Part shown: piece after piece, positions 12,401-37,600 of the stretch
Layout: every line of letters begins with the position of its first letter
How positions within the stretch are numbered: the stretch's first letter is position 1
From: Scenedesmus sp. ARA3
Taxonomy: Eukaryota; Chlorophyta; Chlorophyceae; Sphaeropleales; Scenedesmaceae
Length of the DNA: 64,000 nt
Direction: 5' to 3'
NCBI GenBank assembly: GCA_004335835.1
Contig: RWJK01001796.1
Location: 1-64,000, forward strand
Translations under genes and position numbers: made by a program
Notes under the pieces: generated by a model
The model's database searches: none
Told to the model about the DNA's origin: nothing
The model's input: the letters and a program-made list of their open reading frames with translations, nothing else

Positions 12401-15400
12401 GAGCTGCCATGGACGACAGACACAGTGGCGCAGGTGGGCCGGCTTACGTGTGTAACTCATTAGTCCGTCCCGTTTGCATCGGTTTAGCATCACACCATCG
12501 GATGTGAGGCGACTTCATGCTGCAAACCTTTTGCGTGGACAGGTACACCGTGGTGGCAATGCCTTACTGCTTGGCTTGGGCACGCTTGCCGTGTATCTCT
12601 GCGTCAGCCTGAATGTGCCCTCGCGCTGCTGCTTCTGCTGCTGCTGTGTTTATCACTGCAGGGCAACGCGCTGGGCAAGGGCCCCGTGCTGTTCTGCTTC
12701 AGCGCCAAAGGCCTGCGCCAGCTGTCCGCTGCTGCTGCTGCCGGTGACGCCAGCTACCAGCAGCTGGAGCTGGACATGCACCGCCTGGGAGGTGAGAAAG
12801 CCTGTGCATGCTCATTCAAGACATGCTGTCACAGCTAGTCTAGTAGAAATGCGTCCTGTTACTTGCTTTCTCGCCGTCACGACAAGCCGGCAACATCCAC
12901 TACTCGCCCTGCTGGAGTGGCCGCAGCCGCAGGTGTAACTCTTGCTGCGTCATCTTCTGTCCTCCCATGCTCTAAATCCCTCTCCTGTATGTGGACTGCA
13001 CTGCTGCTGCTGCTGCTGCTGCCCCTGCTGCTGCTGCCACCCCCCAGGCCTGTTCCTGCTAGAGCGGCTGCAGCCACAGGCGGAGCTGTCTCATGGCATC
13101 CTCTGCTTGCAAATGTTTTGACTTCTTCTCACCAAGATGCCACACTGATGCTGCTGCTGCTGTTGCTGCTGCTGCCACCACCTGCCAGGCCTGTTCCTGC
13201 TGGAGCGGCTGCAGCCGCAGGTGGAGCTGGAGACCAGCCAGGCACTGGCACGCCTGGCACCACTGCATGTGCGCGGCGACGGCAGGTGCGTCAGTTTGTC
13301 ATTTTGTCATTTCGTCACGTGTTCTTTGCAGCAGCCAGGGACCAGCCAGGCGCTGGCACGCCTGGCACCACTGCATGTGCGCGGCGACGGCAGGTGCGTC
13401 GGTTATGTTAATAACATGTTACACGTGTCATTATGCACAGCAGCCAGAAACCAGCAAGGCACCACCGCACGCACGCAGCGACGGCAGGTGTTCTCATGCC
13501 TGCTACACTCAATGTCTGTGCGTGCCTGCCGCAGGCAAGGTGCCGCGCGCCACAAGTGGGGCGAGTGGGGTGCTTGTTGCATGCTCATGCCTGCTGCCCT
13601 TGCTGCCTTTTCCTGTGCCTGCCGCAGGCCTGGCGCGGCGCGCCCCAAGCGCGCTAGCCGGCAGCAGCTTGCATACAAGCCGGCCGTGTACGATGTGTCT
13701 TGCATTCTCATGTCTGCTGTTGTCTGTTCCTTTCTTTGCCTGCCGCAGGCCTGGCGGTGCGCGCCACAAACGTGCCAGCCGGCAGCAGCGTGCGGCGTGG
13801 GTGCGGGGCCACCTTGCTGCGCTGCGGAGCCACCTGAAGCAGCAGCTGGTGAAGAGCGAGCTGCTGGTGCTGCCTGCGGGCTGTGCTGTGGCGCAGGAGA
13901 GCCATGTGATGCTGCTGCAGGGCAGCATACAGGTGCGGAGGGGGGGGCACGTTGAGAGTAAGCGTGATTGAAATGTGCGGACAATCTGATGATACTTGAC
14001 CCTGCTGGGGAGCCACGTGGTGCTGCTGCAGGGCAGCATACAGGTGCGGGGNGGGGGGGCACTTTGATACTAAGCGTCATTATTATGTGCGGACAATTGG
14101 ATGATACTTGAACCTGCTGGGAGCCATGTGATGCTGCTGCAGGGCAGCATTCAGGTGCGGGGGTTGCTGAGAGTGCTGTGCTGGAGTGTGCTTTGCGTCT
14201 CCATTTGTAAGTAGCACCAGGTTGATCCTGTCACTTTGCCCTGGGCACTGCTGCAATGCATTCAGTCTGGTAGCAATGCGCAGGAGAGCCACGTCATGCT
14301 GCTGCAGGGCAGCATTCAGGTGCGGGGGGTGCTGGCTTGTGCTGTGCCGCAGTTAATCACTTTCATAGACCCATTTTGTGCTGGGCGCTGCCGCATCTGA
14401 TCATGTTTCATGAACCCTTTTTGTGCTGGGCGCTGCTGCAGAGAACACTCAGCATTCTGGTAGTAATGCGCAACTCTTACCCGGTAGCTGGGTCCCCAGC
14501 TGCAGTCCAGAAGGCGGCACAGTGCAATCATGCTCCGTAACCACATTGCTGCTGCTGCTGCTGCAGGTCAAGGTGGCTGATGGCATGACGGTGTCTGACC
14601 CAGTTGCTGCTGAGGTGGCGCGCTGGATGGTCAGTGCTGGGCGCCACACGCACCAGAGCATCCTGCCGTGGCTGTGGGAGGTGCTGAGTGAGGACGACCT
14701 GGCACACGCGCCAGGTGAGATCTTTGATGATATCTATAAATGTCTGGAATTGAAAGCATCCTGCCGTGGCTGGGGGAGGTGGTGAGTGATAATGACCTGG
14801 CACACGCGCCATGTGAGATCTGTGTTACGTTTTTGAATTTTTTATCGCCCTGGTCATATTGGAGCGCGCTGCCCTTGCTGTGGGCGGTGCTGAGCTTGTC
14901 TCGTGACGACAACAGTGATTGTGCCTCTCAGTACCCTGTTTGACACACCAACCTGTGCTGCTGTGCTGTACTCTGCTGCTGCAGCTGGCCTGCCGCGCGA
15001 GCCGCTGCCAGTGACCATCACAGCAGGCCCAGAGGGAGCAGTGATTCTGGTCTGCCCCTCAGCAGCAGAAGAGGCAGCGATGGCAGCAGGCACAGCAGCA
15101 GCAGCCATCACGGCAGCAGGCAACACAAACAACTTGATGCGCATGCCTGAGGCAGCAGCAGGTGCTGCTCCAGGCAGTGCGGCTTCACGGCCAGCTGGTG
15201 TACCTCAGCAGCAGCAGCAGCAGCAGGAGTTGCAGAACGGCGGCCCACGAAGGGAGGGAGTGGCAGCTGCCAACCCCCTGCTGCGCCTCAGCAGCGGCGC
15301 AAGCAAAGGCGCAGCAAAAACGGCAGCAGCAGCAGCAGCAGCGAGGGCTACCTCACTGGCCTCTCAGGGCAGTGCCAACCCGTTCCTGCGGCGCACGCTG

Positions 15401-16751
15401 GCCACTGCTGCTGCTGCTGATGCAGTGATGGAGCCTCTGCCTGGCTCCAGGGGCAGTGCCACTGCAGGAACAGGTAATTCTTGAGCAACGTTTGAGCAAG
15501 TGTGCAACCCAGGACGTGTTGGCAGCCCTGCTCGGCAAAGTAAATGCGCCTGGTCCTGCCTGGTTAGCGGCGTTCTGTTGGCTGATGCTGCGGCTTGTGG
15601 ACACGGTGTTTGCAGCGCTTGTTTGTTGTCTTCGTGCTTGATACTGCCCAGTGTTTGTCAATGGTCTGATCAAGCCTGCGGTGATCGAGCCGCTGCCTGG
15701 CTCCAGGGGCAGTGCCACTGCAGGAGGAGGTGAGGCTAGCTGTGCAAGTGTGCAAATGTGCAACGGGTGCAAATGGTGCGGCGCAGGGCTGTGTGTGTGG
15801 CTGCGCTGCCTGTAGGTGTGGCTGTAGGTTCTCTGCCTGTGCTTTGCCAGACTGCTGGCGTTGGCACCTCCCAGCACCCCTTCCTGCAGCTCTGTGGATG
15901 TTCATCATGCATTTCTCTGCCCTCCGTTCAACGGTGCCCACGGCTCATCGACATGTTCTGTACCCTCCGCAGGAGCCCTGCCGGGCGCCTCCAGCTTGAA
16001 TGTGTTTGGCAGCACTGCTTAGCCCAGTTGATGTGCCTCGCTGACACGCCGTCACAGCACTTGCTCGATATCTGCGTGCTTACTATCATGCTTTGTCAAT
16101 GGTCTGATCAAGCTTCACTCTGTACCCTCTGACCTGCTGTGATCTCCTCCTGCTGCAGGCGCCCTGCCAGGTGCCTCCAGCCTGCCGTCAGCAGCAGCAG
16201 CCGCTGCCTTAGCACCCTTTCCGCAGCAGTGTGTGATGGCTAGTGTGCTTTGCTTACCGGTGCTTACCGGTGCACGCCTCTGACCCGCCTGCTGATGTTA
16301 TGCAATCCTCTTTGCTGCAGGCGCCCTGCCAAGCGCTTCGAGTGTGCCGTCAGCAGCGCCAGCAAGCAACCCCCTGCCCAACCTCAGCCGCAACTCGCCC
16401 ACCACGCGGGACCTTGCCCGCGCCTCACCCATCCCCATACGGCGTGTGTCACCGCTGCCGCTGGCCGGGGCAGACATAGACAACAGGGCAGCTGTCGGTA
16501 TCAGCAGCTCGGGCGGCGGCGCTGCTGCTGCTGCTGCTGCTGGTGGTGGTTTGGGTAGCTTGGCAATGATTACCAGCGATGGCGAGGAGCAGCAGCAGCA
16601 GCAGCAGGAGGGTGCTGCAGGAGCTGTGGCTGAGCAGCAGCAGCAGCAGCAGCAGCCAGCAGCAGCAGTGGCCAAGCCTGCGCCAAGGCGCACTAGGTCA
16701 GTGAAGCCGCTGAGGGCAGGCGGCGGCAAGGATGCTGCCAACCTGCGCTGA
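704..16751 (+). CDS. SOS1: SOS1/NHX7-type plasma-membrane Na+/H+ antiporter (5' end outside window)
   Basis: Predicted to exchange cytosolic Na+ for H+ at the plasma membrane. Exons read: 704-872, 1078-1345, 2106-2213, 2988-3096, 3632-5680, 5973-6674, 8001-8136, 8718-8874, 9421-9498, 9693-9857, 10464-10648, 11087-11171, 11530-11652, 12662-12791, 13189-13285, 13749-13932, 14567-14714, 14985-15473, 16321-16751 (TGA). Every junction is GT-AG and phase-compatible, giving 1,936 residues. The first exons hold the last membrane helices of the CPA1 exchanger domain, with FWETLAFVVNSLVFLYSG and the family signature GLRGSASLIMGSAVV. A cyclic-nucleotide-binding-like domain follows (LYIVQSGIVK, then NLYSALTGEE, then VLFCFSAKGL). 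As I recall for plant SOS1, it lacks a canonical phosphate-binding cassette. Exons 5-6 add about 917 residues of Ser/Ala/Gly/Gln-rich sequence between helices and sensor. The C-terminus is also low complexity. The N-terminal helices lie upstream of the window. Confidence 0.85.
1491..1889 (+). repeat. Four donor-side copies of antiporter exon 1078-1345
   Basis: Copies of the exon end (YQMHGTSNTFN followed by gtgag-like donor) end at 1536, 1660, 1772 and 1889. They become shorter and more diverged with distance from the real donor at 1345. Confidence 0.85.
2602..2927 (+). repeat. Three acceptor-side copies of antiporter exon 2988-3096
   Basis: Each has tgcag-like acceptor plus VPAKQLARRQRAV-coding sequence, starting at 2602, 2716 and 2872, before the full exon at 2988. 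Confidence 0.8.
3141..3345 (+). repeat. Two donor-side copies of antiporter exon 2988-3096
   Basis: Copies of EVLDQLRDAEDELLAG with donor end at 3208 and 3345. The same exon therefore has partial copies on both sides. Confidence 0.85.
6745..7806 (+). repeat. Donor-side copies of antiporter exon 5973-6674, one split by the TTAA element
   Basis: The exon end (EELADARSWLLSG, tgctgtcag|gt) recurs at about 6745-6784, 7620-7673 and 7765-7803 with matching downstream intron. The intron of the first copy contains the inverted-repeat element. Confidence 0.75.
6821..7580. mobile_element. Non-autonomous TTAA-flanked inverted-repeat element (piggyBac-like target site)
   Basis: The left end reads TTAAGGGGGAAGGATACAAT at 6821-6840 and its exact reverse complement occupies 7561-7580. 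That is 16 bp terminal inverted repeats inside TTAA duplications, with the element body at 6825-7576. It is less GC-rich than its surroundings and has no transposase-like reading frame. It lies in a duplicated copy of the intron that follows antiporter exon 6. A sister copy at about 7700-7735 aligns on both flanks without the element (aatgcactg then aaacagctttgctgctg), so it looks like an insertion. TTAA targeting is typical of piggyBac elements. Family assignment rests only on that. Confidence 0.75.
7891..7940 (+). repeat. Acceptor-side copy of antiporter exon 8001-8136
   Basis: ccgcag followed by GLKRYFYGKRMDGLLS-coding sequence, then divergence without a donor. The full exon follows 110 bp later. 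Confidence 0.8.
8474..9003 (+). repeat. Partial copies on both sides of antiporter exon 8718-8874
   Basis: Acceptor-side copies at about 8474-8560 and 8639-8685 repeat RDAANNLLLRVLTMCLF. A donor-side copy at 8953-9003 repeats YPLRVLARMLQRPLNQ with its gtgcgg donor. Confidence 0.8.
9325..9417 (+). repeat. (CTG)31 microsatellite abutting a 3' splice site
   Basis: Thirty-one uninterrupted CTG units run straight into CAG at 9418-9420, the acceptor of the exon starting at 9421. It is the longest pure trinucleotide tract seen in an intron here. Confidence 0.95.
9905..10410 (+). repeat. Donor-side copies of antiporter exon 9693-9857, with an assembly gap
   Basis: VQSYRVAMAVL and QQRLFVE-like segments recur at about 9905-9970 and 10018-10050. 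After the gap, fragments recur at about 10213-10270 and 10345-10405, increasingly degenerate. The gap probably reflects unresolved repeat copies. Confidence 0.65.
10116..10197. other. Assembly gap (N run)
   Basis: Eighty-two N inside a tandemly duplicated antiporter intron. Confidence 0.99.
10750..11086 (+). repeat. Three acceptor-side copies of antiporter exon 11087-11171
   Basis: Tandem units of about 110-114 bp begin after cag at 10750, 10864 and 10974, before the true exon at 11087. Each starts with YGHLLQLGK-coding sequence and ends with a well conserved intron segment (acactgtttgtgctgcgcag). Confidence 0.88.
11180..11300 (+). repeat. Short tandem repeat (cttgcaggacagg-like unit, about 18-20 bp)
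   Basis: About six units of gcttgcaggacaggg-like sequence directly follow the donor of antiporter exon 11087-11171. Each contains a cryptic cag. It is unrelated to exon sequence. Confidence 0.8.
11715..12433 (+). repeat. Six donor-side copies of antiporter exon 11530-11652
   Basis: Copies of VFNLYSALTGEELPGTTDAV plus donor end at about 11786, 11921, 12054, 12178, 12310 and 12433. Indels shift the frame in several. Intervening intron pieces share a gcattgcatgcattg motif. Confidence 0.88.
13048..13700 (+). repeat. Copies flanking antiporter exons 13189-13285 and 13749-13932
   Basis: An acceptor-side copy at 13048-13090 repeats LFLLERLQPQ. Donor-side copies at about 13335-13394 and 13440-13490 repeat TSQALARLAPLHVRGDGR. 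Acceptor-side copies of the next exon lie at about 13533-13560 and 13628-13670 (GARHKRASRQQ). Confidence 0.75.
13975..14325 (+). repeat. Three donor-side copies of antiporter exon 13749-13932
   Basis: ESHVMLLQGSIQ plus gtgcgg donor recurs at about 14008-14042, 14119-14155 and 14284-14320. An unresolved base (N at 14052) sits in a poly-G run just after one donor. Confidence 0.85.
14741..14816 (+). repeat. Donor-side copy of antiporter exon 14567-14714
   Basis: SILPWLGEVVS then DNDLAHAP-coding sequence followed by a gtgagatct donor-like site, a diverged repeat of the exon end about 105 bp downstream. Confidence 0.8.
15687..16200 (+). repeat. Copies around the last antiporter intron
   Basis: 15687-15730 repeats the end of exon 14985-15473 (EPLPGSRGSATAG plus gtgagg). 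About 15972-16005 and 16160-16200 repeat the start of the last exon (GALPGASS) after cgcag or ctgcag. Confidence 0.75.
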
Positions 16752-18813
16752 AGGCTGCGGCTTTCACAGTGGCTGTGCTGCGGGATTTATTATGGCTGCG
16801 CTGCGCTTCAAGACATGAGTGGCAAGCACTGTGCACATGTTTAGATTGCTGTTGCAGTGGCTGCGGCTGAGCGAAGCCTTTGAAAGGGTGCCTCATGCAA
16901 AGTGGTGCGAGTGCGGTGCTGGTGCTGAGTGTTGATTCGTCCTGACGAGGACTGTACGCTTGATTTCAACGCTTGCTTGCTTTGATGAGGTGGCTTGAAC
17001 GTGCCATTGGAGGGCCTTCCTCACTAGTATCTGCTGTTGCCTGGAAAACCGCAGCACTGGTTACAGCTGCGCTGTATCAGCAGGGCACTATTGATTGTGG
17101 CTGGCACACGCAATGGGGTGCTAGCAGGGACCGCCAGTGGTGCTGATAGAGTTGGGATCAGGTGGCTAATGCGTACACTAATGCATACAAGCAGTGTAGT
17201 ACATGGTTCTGAACATGAAGCATTGGCTCGAAACACCAACCAATGCAGGCTGTGGCAGCGACCCAGAGCTTGCCCTAGGCGCTGCTGCAGCTGCTTGCAG
17301 GTAGCATTGCTGATGCACTCCCTTAACTTTTCATGTTACCTGTGGCTTTTGCCAGCTGGTGGTTTGTGTATCAAGGGCGTCCGCTGCAACTGACAGTGCT
17401 GCTGACGCTTACCTTGACGCCGGCATATATGTGTTTGGACATGTGGGGTGTATTGGCTGTTGAGGCTGTGCAAAGTACTGTGCGTGGCGGGACCTTGTCA
17501 AATGTGCAATACCAGCAAGTCCTCCCAACCACGATGATCTAGGTTTAGCGGGTGGATGTACCAGTTCTTGAACCCTAATCATGCAGGGTGCCCCAGTGCT
17601 TACTGTTCTGCTGTGCATAACTTGATGCACACAGCTTGGGTTCCACAGCGACGCACTTCTGTTCTACCAGGAATGCGCCTAGTGGTGCTGCATGTGGAGT
17701 TCTTTCTGGTGGTGGTCCTGCTCTATGCTGCTGCAGGCATGGCTCGTTTGTGCAGCAACTTACTGCCTGCAGCATGCCTCTGAGGGTAGCTCAGGTGCAG
17801 AGCAGCTATCAGCCTTTTCTTCTTGTTGCCTTGAAATCGATGATGTTTTGCTCTCTGCTTGGTGGCCACCGTCAGTTTGCCGGATCTTCTGTGCAGATGG
17901 ATAACATGCAGATATGTCAGTTGCCGCTGCCATGTTGGATGCTGCAACTGCTGCTGCCAGCTAACAGTCTCACTGAAAGGCGTGGTGTACAGTGGCACCA
18001 GTGGGTGTTGCTGCCATGCTGCATGCTGTACAGCCCTGACACGGCCACAATAACCTCTTGTTGTGTTGGAACTTGCTCAAGTTTGTGCAGGACCTTTTTT
18101 TGTTTGAGATAAGGTGTGTTCTTGTTCGCCTTATGGGATGAAGGCGGCTTCTCTGTGTATGGTCAGTGGCCACTGACGTACACCCATGGGTGGCAATGGA
18201 GTATGCAGCGCCAGCTACGTGCTTCTGGCCTGCATGGCGCAATTGTTTTGTTCCAGGATGATAAGGTAGTTTTGGACTTGTATCTAAGGCCTGCAGCGTC
18301 ACAAAGTGTCATGTGAGGAGAGCATCCGTCACGGAAAGATAGGATTATGGATCGTGGGATGCCGCATCAGTGTCATGCAGCTGCTGCAACTCTGCATACA
18401 GCTACAATGAAGCAATTCTACCACCATTTTTTGCCTCCCTGCGATCAATTCGCCAAGAGAGCCCAGAAGCTACCGGAACTGCCTGGAGACGTCCGGAGTT
18501 TTATAGCCAGCTGGACGATGTTACAAACAACCAACACATACCAGTAGATATCGACGTCTCCAAGCCGCGAGGTTGCTACAGACACACACGCTTGACTGAA
18601 ACGAAACATATGCATGCCGATATCTCTGCCATCGTTGCAAGCCCATTGACTTCTAAGTCTATTCTAGCTCTAGTCTCAGACCAATTGCCAGCTTTAGCTC
18701 AGACCACCAGCCTTCTCTTCCGATCGAGCAGCAGGGCGTTCTCTACGTGCAGCACACCCGTTGCCAACGATACCACCCACACACCTATCCGTGACAACAA
18801 TATTAGTTTATTC
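16752..18813. other. Intergenic: antiporter 3' region and ClpB 5' region
   Basis: No convincing exon on either strand. It must hold the antiporter 3' UTR and the ClpB promoter and 5' UTR. I found no TGTAA polyadenylation signal. TTCTAG-like half sites near 18652-18668 could be heat-shock-element fragments, but no complete nGAAnnTTCnnGAAn array is visible. Confidence 0.5.
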
Positions 18814-32191
<13,378 letters not shown>

Positions 32192-34660
32192 GCCCGGGAA
32201 TGTGATGTTATTGATGTTATTGTTACGTTGATGCGCTGTAGCTGTTGTCGATGTACCGGCCAAATTCATCCGAGGCTTGTGTGGGCGGGGAGGCAGGCGT
32301 CTAAATGTGGCAACTGCGCCGGTCTCCCCGCCTGCTTGTGCTGATGACGCTGCTGTGGCTGCAAGATTGCACGCAGCAGCAAGTTTTGCACCACAGCAGT
32401 TCCATCGTCCTGCGACCGCAGTTGTTTACTACGGTGGCCACTGCGGTGGGCTATGCAGCTGCACGATTGGTGTTCTTGTGTACGTGTCTCATGCAGTACT
32501 CATGCTGACTTGCAGGCATTATTTGGGGGGTTCATGTTTGGCGGCTTGCCGCGGTTGGCCGCGTGTGTGTTTGACAGCGAGGCTTGCTGGCAGCACGATG
32601 CAGCAGGGCTGTGTACTTGAACATGCAGAACCTGTGCTGCTGCTGACATGCTGCTGTTACGATGCATTCATGTCCCAGTTGAAGCACACATGCTTCCGTT
32701 GACGTATCCATACACATGCCTATGTCGTTGAAGGCATGCTGCGCATCTTTGGTTGTCATGCTCTGCTACTGATCGGGTCACGCTGATGTTGTGCACGTGT
32801 GGAGGGCATGCTTGTCACGTGGCAGGCAGTCCCAACTGCCCTGGAATTTGTCGTCATGATGCACCGTGCACGGGTGCAGTGCACAGAACATGGGGGCATC
32901 ATCATGCATGGTGGTGTGGTGTGGTGCTGGCATTATGCAGCGGCTGCGGCGAGCACGCGAGAGCGCCATGACAGCGTACTACTGCTGCCACTGCGAGGTG
33001 TTGCTTATCACATCTGGGTGCTGGGCACGACCAGTTTGATTGCGTGATGTCACGGCAGTGTGCTGACCCAGACAGGTTGTTGCATCGACTATCGGCTTGC
33101 TGATTGCTACGTCGCCTAATGATGTCGTTATCGCTGCTGGCAGGCTCCTGTGGCTTGCTGCGGCTGCAGCCTGCAGGCAGGTTACGTTGGATTGCTGCGC
33201 TGTGCATAGTAAAGCGGGATGGTCATGCATATGCTCAGTTGACTGCATTGCAGCCGCCAGAGTGGCGACTTGCAGCTGTTCGGCATTTGTAGCAGAGCAT
33301 GCGCTGCAGGGAGGTCGGCGGGGTTGCAGCATTGTGGACGTGTTCGTGCAGCAGCAGGTTTGTGCAACCACACGTCTTCCTATATGTGGTGTTCTGTGCG
33401 CACACGGCACTGTGTGGTGTGTGTGGAGCATTGCTTGGGACGGGCACTGCCCAGGTTTTCTTTCGAATGCAGGTAAAACTAGAACAAGACTAGAGCAGGA
33501 GAAGCACACCAGCAAACCTGAAGTCGAAGCAGCCAAGGTGCCTCTGGGGGGCCCTTCTAGATATGTGCAAGCTTTTGCAGAATGTAATGTCTTCCATGCA
33601 ATTCCTTATACTGCTTGCACATGCACATGGCGATCGTAAGTCTATTTGGCAAGCTGCAGGAACACCAACAACCAGATGTAGGGGCCACTGACACGACGCA
33701 GCCATTTGTTGATCCATATTTGCCGGTGACTCGATGGTGATGACCATCAAGCCGTCTGAAAGGCGGCAAGATCAACAACAACAAACTGCTGCAAGGTGTG
33801 CAGCACAGTGGCCCCTGGATATGCAGCTCACCCGCGGAACTAATCAACGACGTATGATCGAATATCACGTACCTGGCAGCTTGATGCTCTCTTCATGTGA
33901 CCTTAACGCAGATGCACGCAGCTGACAGACTTTTCAGATGTCACTGCAGCGTTCCAAACGCAACTGCCGTTCCATGACAAGGCCACGCGACTAGCCCACT
34001 AAGTGGCTGTTCATCGGTTCCTTAGACTAGCATCACTTTTAGCCATACGATCATATGCGCGGCAGCGCCTGTTTGTTGTCTTAGAAGGCATAACCTGCTC
34101 AACCGCGACCTGACTATCTGGCACAAACGCTGGCACACTCAAGACATTGACAGCACAAACAACTCTTCTGAATTGTTCATACTGGCCGCACATAGCACCT
34201 AGTTCTGTTCACTGGCGTTGGACGGATACGCAGCTCAGTCAGTGTGTACTTGCACGTAGGGCCGTGCTCCTTATAGCCCGTGCAACGTCTATCACAGCCA
34301 CTTGAAGTCGTAATTGGTGGGTTTCTTTGTCACCTACCGTCTTGCTTGCGTCCGTAGAATGGCACTTTCTGTCCAGCCTGGTTGTTGAGTAAACGCCTGC
34401 AACGAGCTAAGAGCGCCAAAGCCTGCTGCCAAGGTGCGAGCAGCGAAGGAAAGTAAAGGTGTTGCATCAGACCATGTAAGCTCGGCAGCTATCGATGTGC
34501 TGACTTGGCAGCACATCCTTGGATGATACAGCTCAGCATCCAGCAGTGCAAGCACTACTACAGTCATCACGTGCAACAGCGACCCACAGCAACACATTTG
34601 CACCCACAAACTTGACATTCACGCAGTATATCGTTCCAAACGCGAAAGGCCCAAGCCAAC
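32192..34660. other. Intergenic: ClpB 3' region and MOCOS 5' region
   Basis: No supported gene. An 11 bp inverted repeat (aggggccactg at about 33678 and cagtggcccct at about 33808) could form a long hairpin of unknown meaning. The stretch from 33.6 to 34.6 kb is less GC-rich than the genes. Confidence 0.5.
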
Positions 34661-37600
34661 ATGAGCAGCTCGTCGCTGTGCAGCAACATGAGCAAGTCAA
34701 ACCCGCTCAGCGCTGCTGCAGTACAACCAGCAGCACCCGCAGCGCTCAGCGACCTTCAACAAGCCAAAGCTGCCTTCCTCAACTCCGAGTTGAGCAGCAG
34801 CTATGGCTACCAGGGCTGGCTGGAGCAGCACTGGTGGGCAGAGGTTGGGGCGCGCTTTGGGCCTGGTCAGCACTACCTTGACTACACAGGTGAGCGCTGC
34901 TGCTGTTCCTGCAGGCTACCAGGCATGTCCTTGTCCTTCTCTTATATAAGCATGGAAGAGCATAGAAGCAAGCAAGGCTTGTCTGCTTCTAATGCATAGG
35001 ACTTGCAGATTGTTACTTGCTGCAGGCCAATTGCTGCGGCACATTCTTTTTGAAATTGCTGGGGCTCGTGGCGCTGCATGTTTGCCTGTGGTAGCTCAAG
35101 CTTGCAGGAACTGCACGCGTGCACCCGCAGCATATTTTGCTCATCAAAGCCAACCTGCTGCACAAAAAGGGGCGAAGGGGCAAGGGGACGAACTGCCACT
35201 CCCACACCAGGCACGACACCCCACAGCATGTGCAGTGTGTGCAGCTCACATTGAGACACACACTGTGCATAAGATGTGTCAATCAATGGTCATGGAGTGT
35301 GTAACAGAGTGACTATGACTCCTGTCATGCTGATGTGTGCCACTGCTGCTCTGCTGCAGGTGCCGGCCAGTTCACCACCTCGCAGCTAGCTGCCGCTTTT
35401 CAGGAGCTGACTACCACAGGCCTGGGCAACCCCCACAGCAACAACCCCAGCAGCACACGCGCCACGCAGGAGGTAGCTGCTGCAAGGGCGCTGGTGCTGG
35501 CGCATTTCAACGCCAGCGCTGAGGAGTACCATGTCATTTTTACCAAGTGAGGCACGGCGCTGACTGCTATGCTGATGCGCATGTGCCGCTGCTGCCAGCC
35601 GAGCAACTGCTGCAGAGTGTCACATTCAGGTCGCTGCAGTCGCTGCATGTACACCAGACTTGTGGCAAGTCCGTAACTGCTGTGCACGCAGGGGTGCAAC
35701 AGAAGGGCTGAAGATGGTTGGAGAGTTCTTCCCATGGAGCGGCACACCAGCAGCAGCAGGCAGCTGCAGCAGCTGCGGCCACACTAGCACAGTGCCAACC
35801 CAGCAGCAGGCTCCAGCAGCAGCAGCACCAGCACACCGCAGCCACTTCATCTATACACAAGCAAACCACAAGAGTTTGTTGGGTATTGGTGCATATGCCA
35901 AGCAGGCTGGTGCGCAGCTGCACTGCGTAACTAGCGAGCAGATGGATGCATGGCTGGCAACGCCAGGCTGCGCTGTCCCTGAGGCACCCAGCAGGCGCAG
36001 CAGCTGCTGCGGTGAGCTAGTAGGTGCAGCGCCTGAGGCCCTGCCTGTCAGGGCTGACTGCAGCGCTGTGAGGACCAGCAGGAGCCATGGGCTTGCAGGA
36101 ACAGCCAGTTCATTGGAGCCGCAGCAGCCTGCAACACCAGCACTCAGCAGCAGCAGCAGCAGCAGCAACAGAAGTGGCAAAGATCTTGGTGATGGAGCTG
36201 CAGAGACGCAGCAGGACCTGCTCGCTGCTGCACGCAGCGCTCTTGACATGCAGGTTACTGCGCCAGGGCACGAGCAGGACCAACATTCCAGCAGCAGCGA
36301 CAGCAGTAGCGGCAGCGACAGCGACAGCAGCAGCGGCAGCGACAGCAGCAGCAGCGCCAGCACATGCCACCTGGTGGCGTGGCCTGCCAAGGACAACTAT
36401 GAGGGCAGGCTGTACCCCCAGGAGTGGGTGAAGCAGGTGAGGCGCATGAGGTGTAGACGCAATCAGGCCATGCAACGTGGCAGCAGCATTGCATCAGTGG
36501 CAGCAGCCAGGGGCCAACCCTGAGCAACACAAAACCAAGTGTTGCAGAACAGCAGGTGCAGCACACATTGTGTGCCGCATTTCTGGTGCATGCCTACATA
36601 CACATTTCTGGTGCATGCCTACATACACATTTCTGGTGCATGCCTANNNNNNNNNNNNNNNNNNNNNNNNNNNNNNNNNNNNNNNNNNNNNNNNNNNNNN
36701 NNNNNNNNNNNNNNNNNNNNNNNNNNNCATTTCTGGTGCATGCCTACATACACATTTCTGGTGCATGCCTACATACACATTTCTGGTGCATGCCTACATA
36801 CACAGCATGCTGCCCACACGCTGTGACCAAGTGACTCTCTCATCAGCCCTTTAGTCCTGCTGTGCACTGCTCTTGTGCACACTCAATGCTGCCCCTTCCT
36901 TACCCCGTCCCTGCTGTCTCGCATCACCTTGTACTGGCTGTGCTGCGCAGGTGCATGCCAAGTCTGATGCGCACAATCAGTACTTTGTACTGCTGGATGC
37001 AGCCGCCTATGCAGCAACACATGTGCTGGACATGGCTGCAGTGCAGCCTGACTTCCTCACAGTCAGCTTCTACAAGCTGTTTGGCTACCCCTCTGGCCTC
37101 GGGGCGTTGCTGGTGCGCAAGCAGGCAGCGCAGCGGCTGAGAAAGGTGAGGACATGCATGCAGCACACTATGCAAAATGACAAATGGTGAAAGGCAGCAC
37201 CGCGCAGCAGGCATCGCTGTCGCCCTGCCCCTGCGTCTTGTCAGACGCTGCTAGGCCAGGACAGAACTCTGCAAGCTGTCTGCAAGCGCCACGTCTGGCG
37301 GCCTCCGCTATCACGCTGACGCGCAATCCTGCTGCTGCTTCTTCCAGGTGTACTTTGGGGGCGGCAGCGTCTCGTACTGCACCGCAGAAGATGCCTGGCA
37401 CGTGCTGTCACCTGCCCCGGCAGGCTACGAGGATGGCACCCTGGGCTTTCTCAACATTGCCTGCTTGAAGCATGGATTTGCGCAGCTGGCAGCGCTGGGA
37501 GGCATGCGGGTGAGCGGCAAGTTCTGTATGATGCAGGCTGTGCTTTGCAGTGCTATGCTGTTCGTGCGGCACCCTGGGCTTCCTCAACATTGCCAGCCTC

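Noticed and set aside
33678..33818. 11 bp inverted repeat as a possible transposon end pair
   Set aside because: No target-site duplication flanks it and the arms are short. It may be chance.
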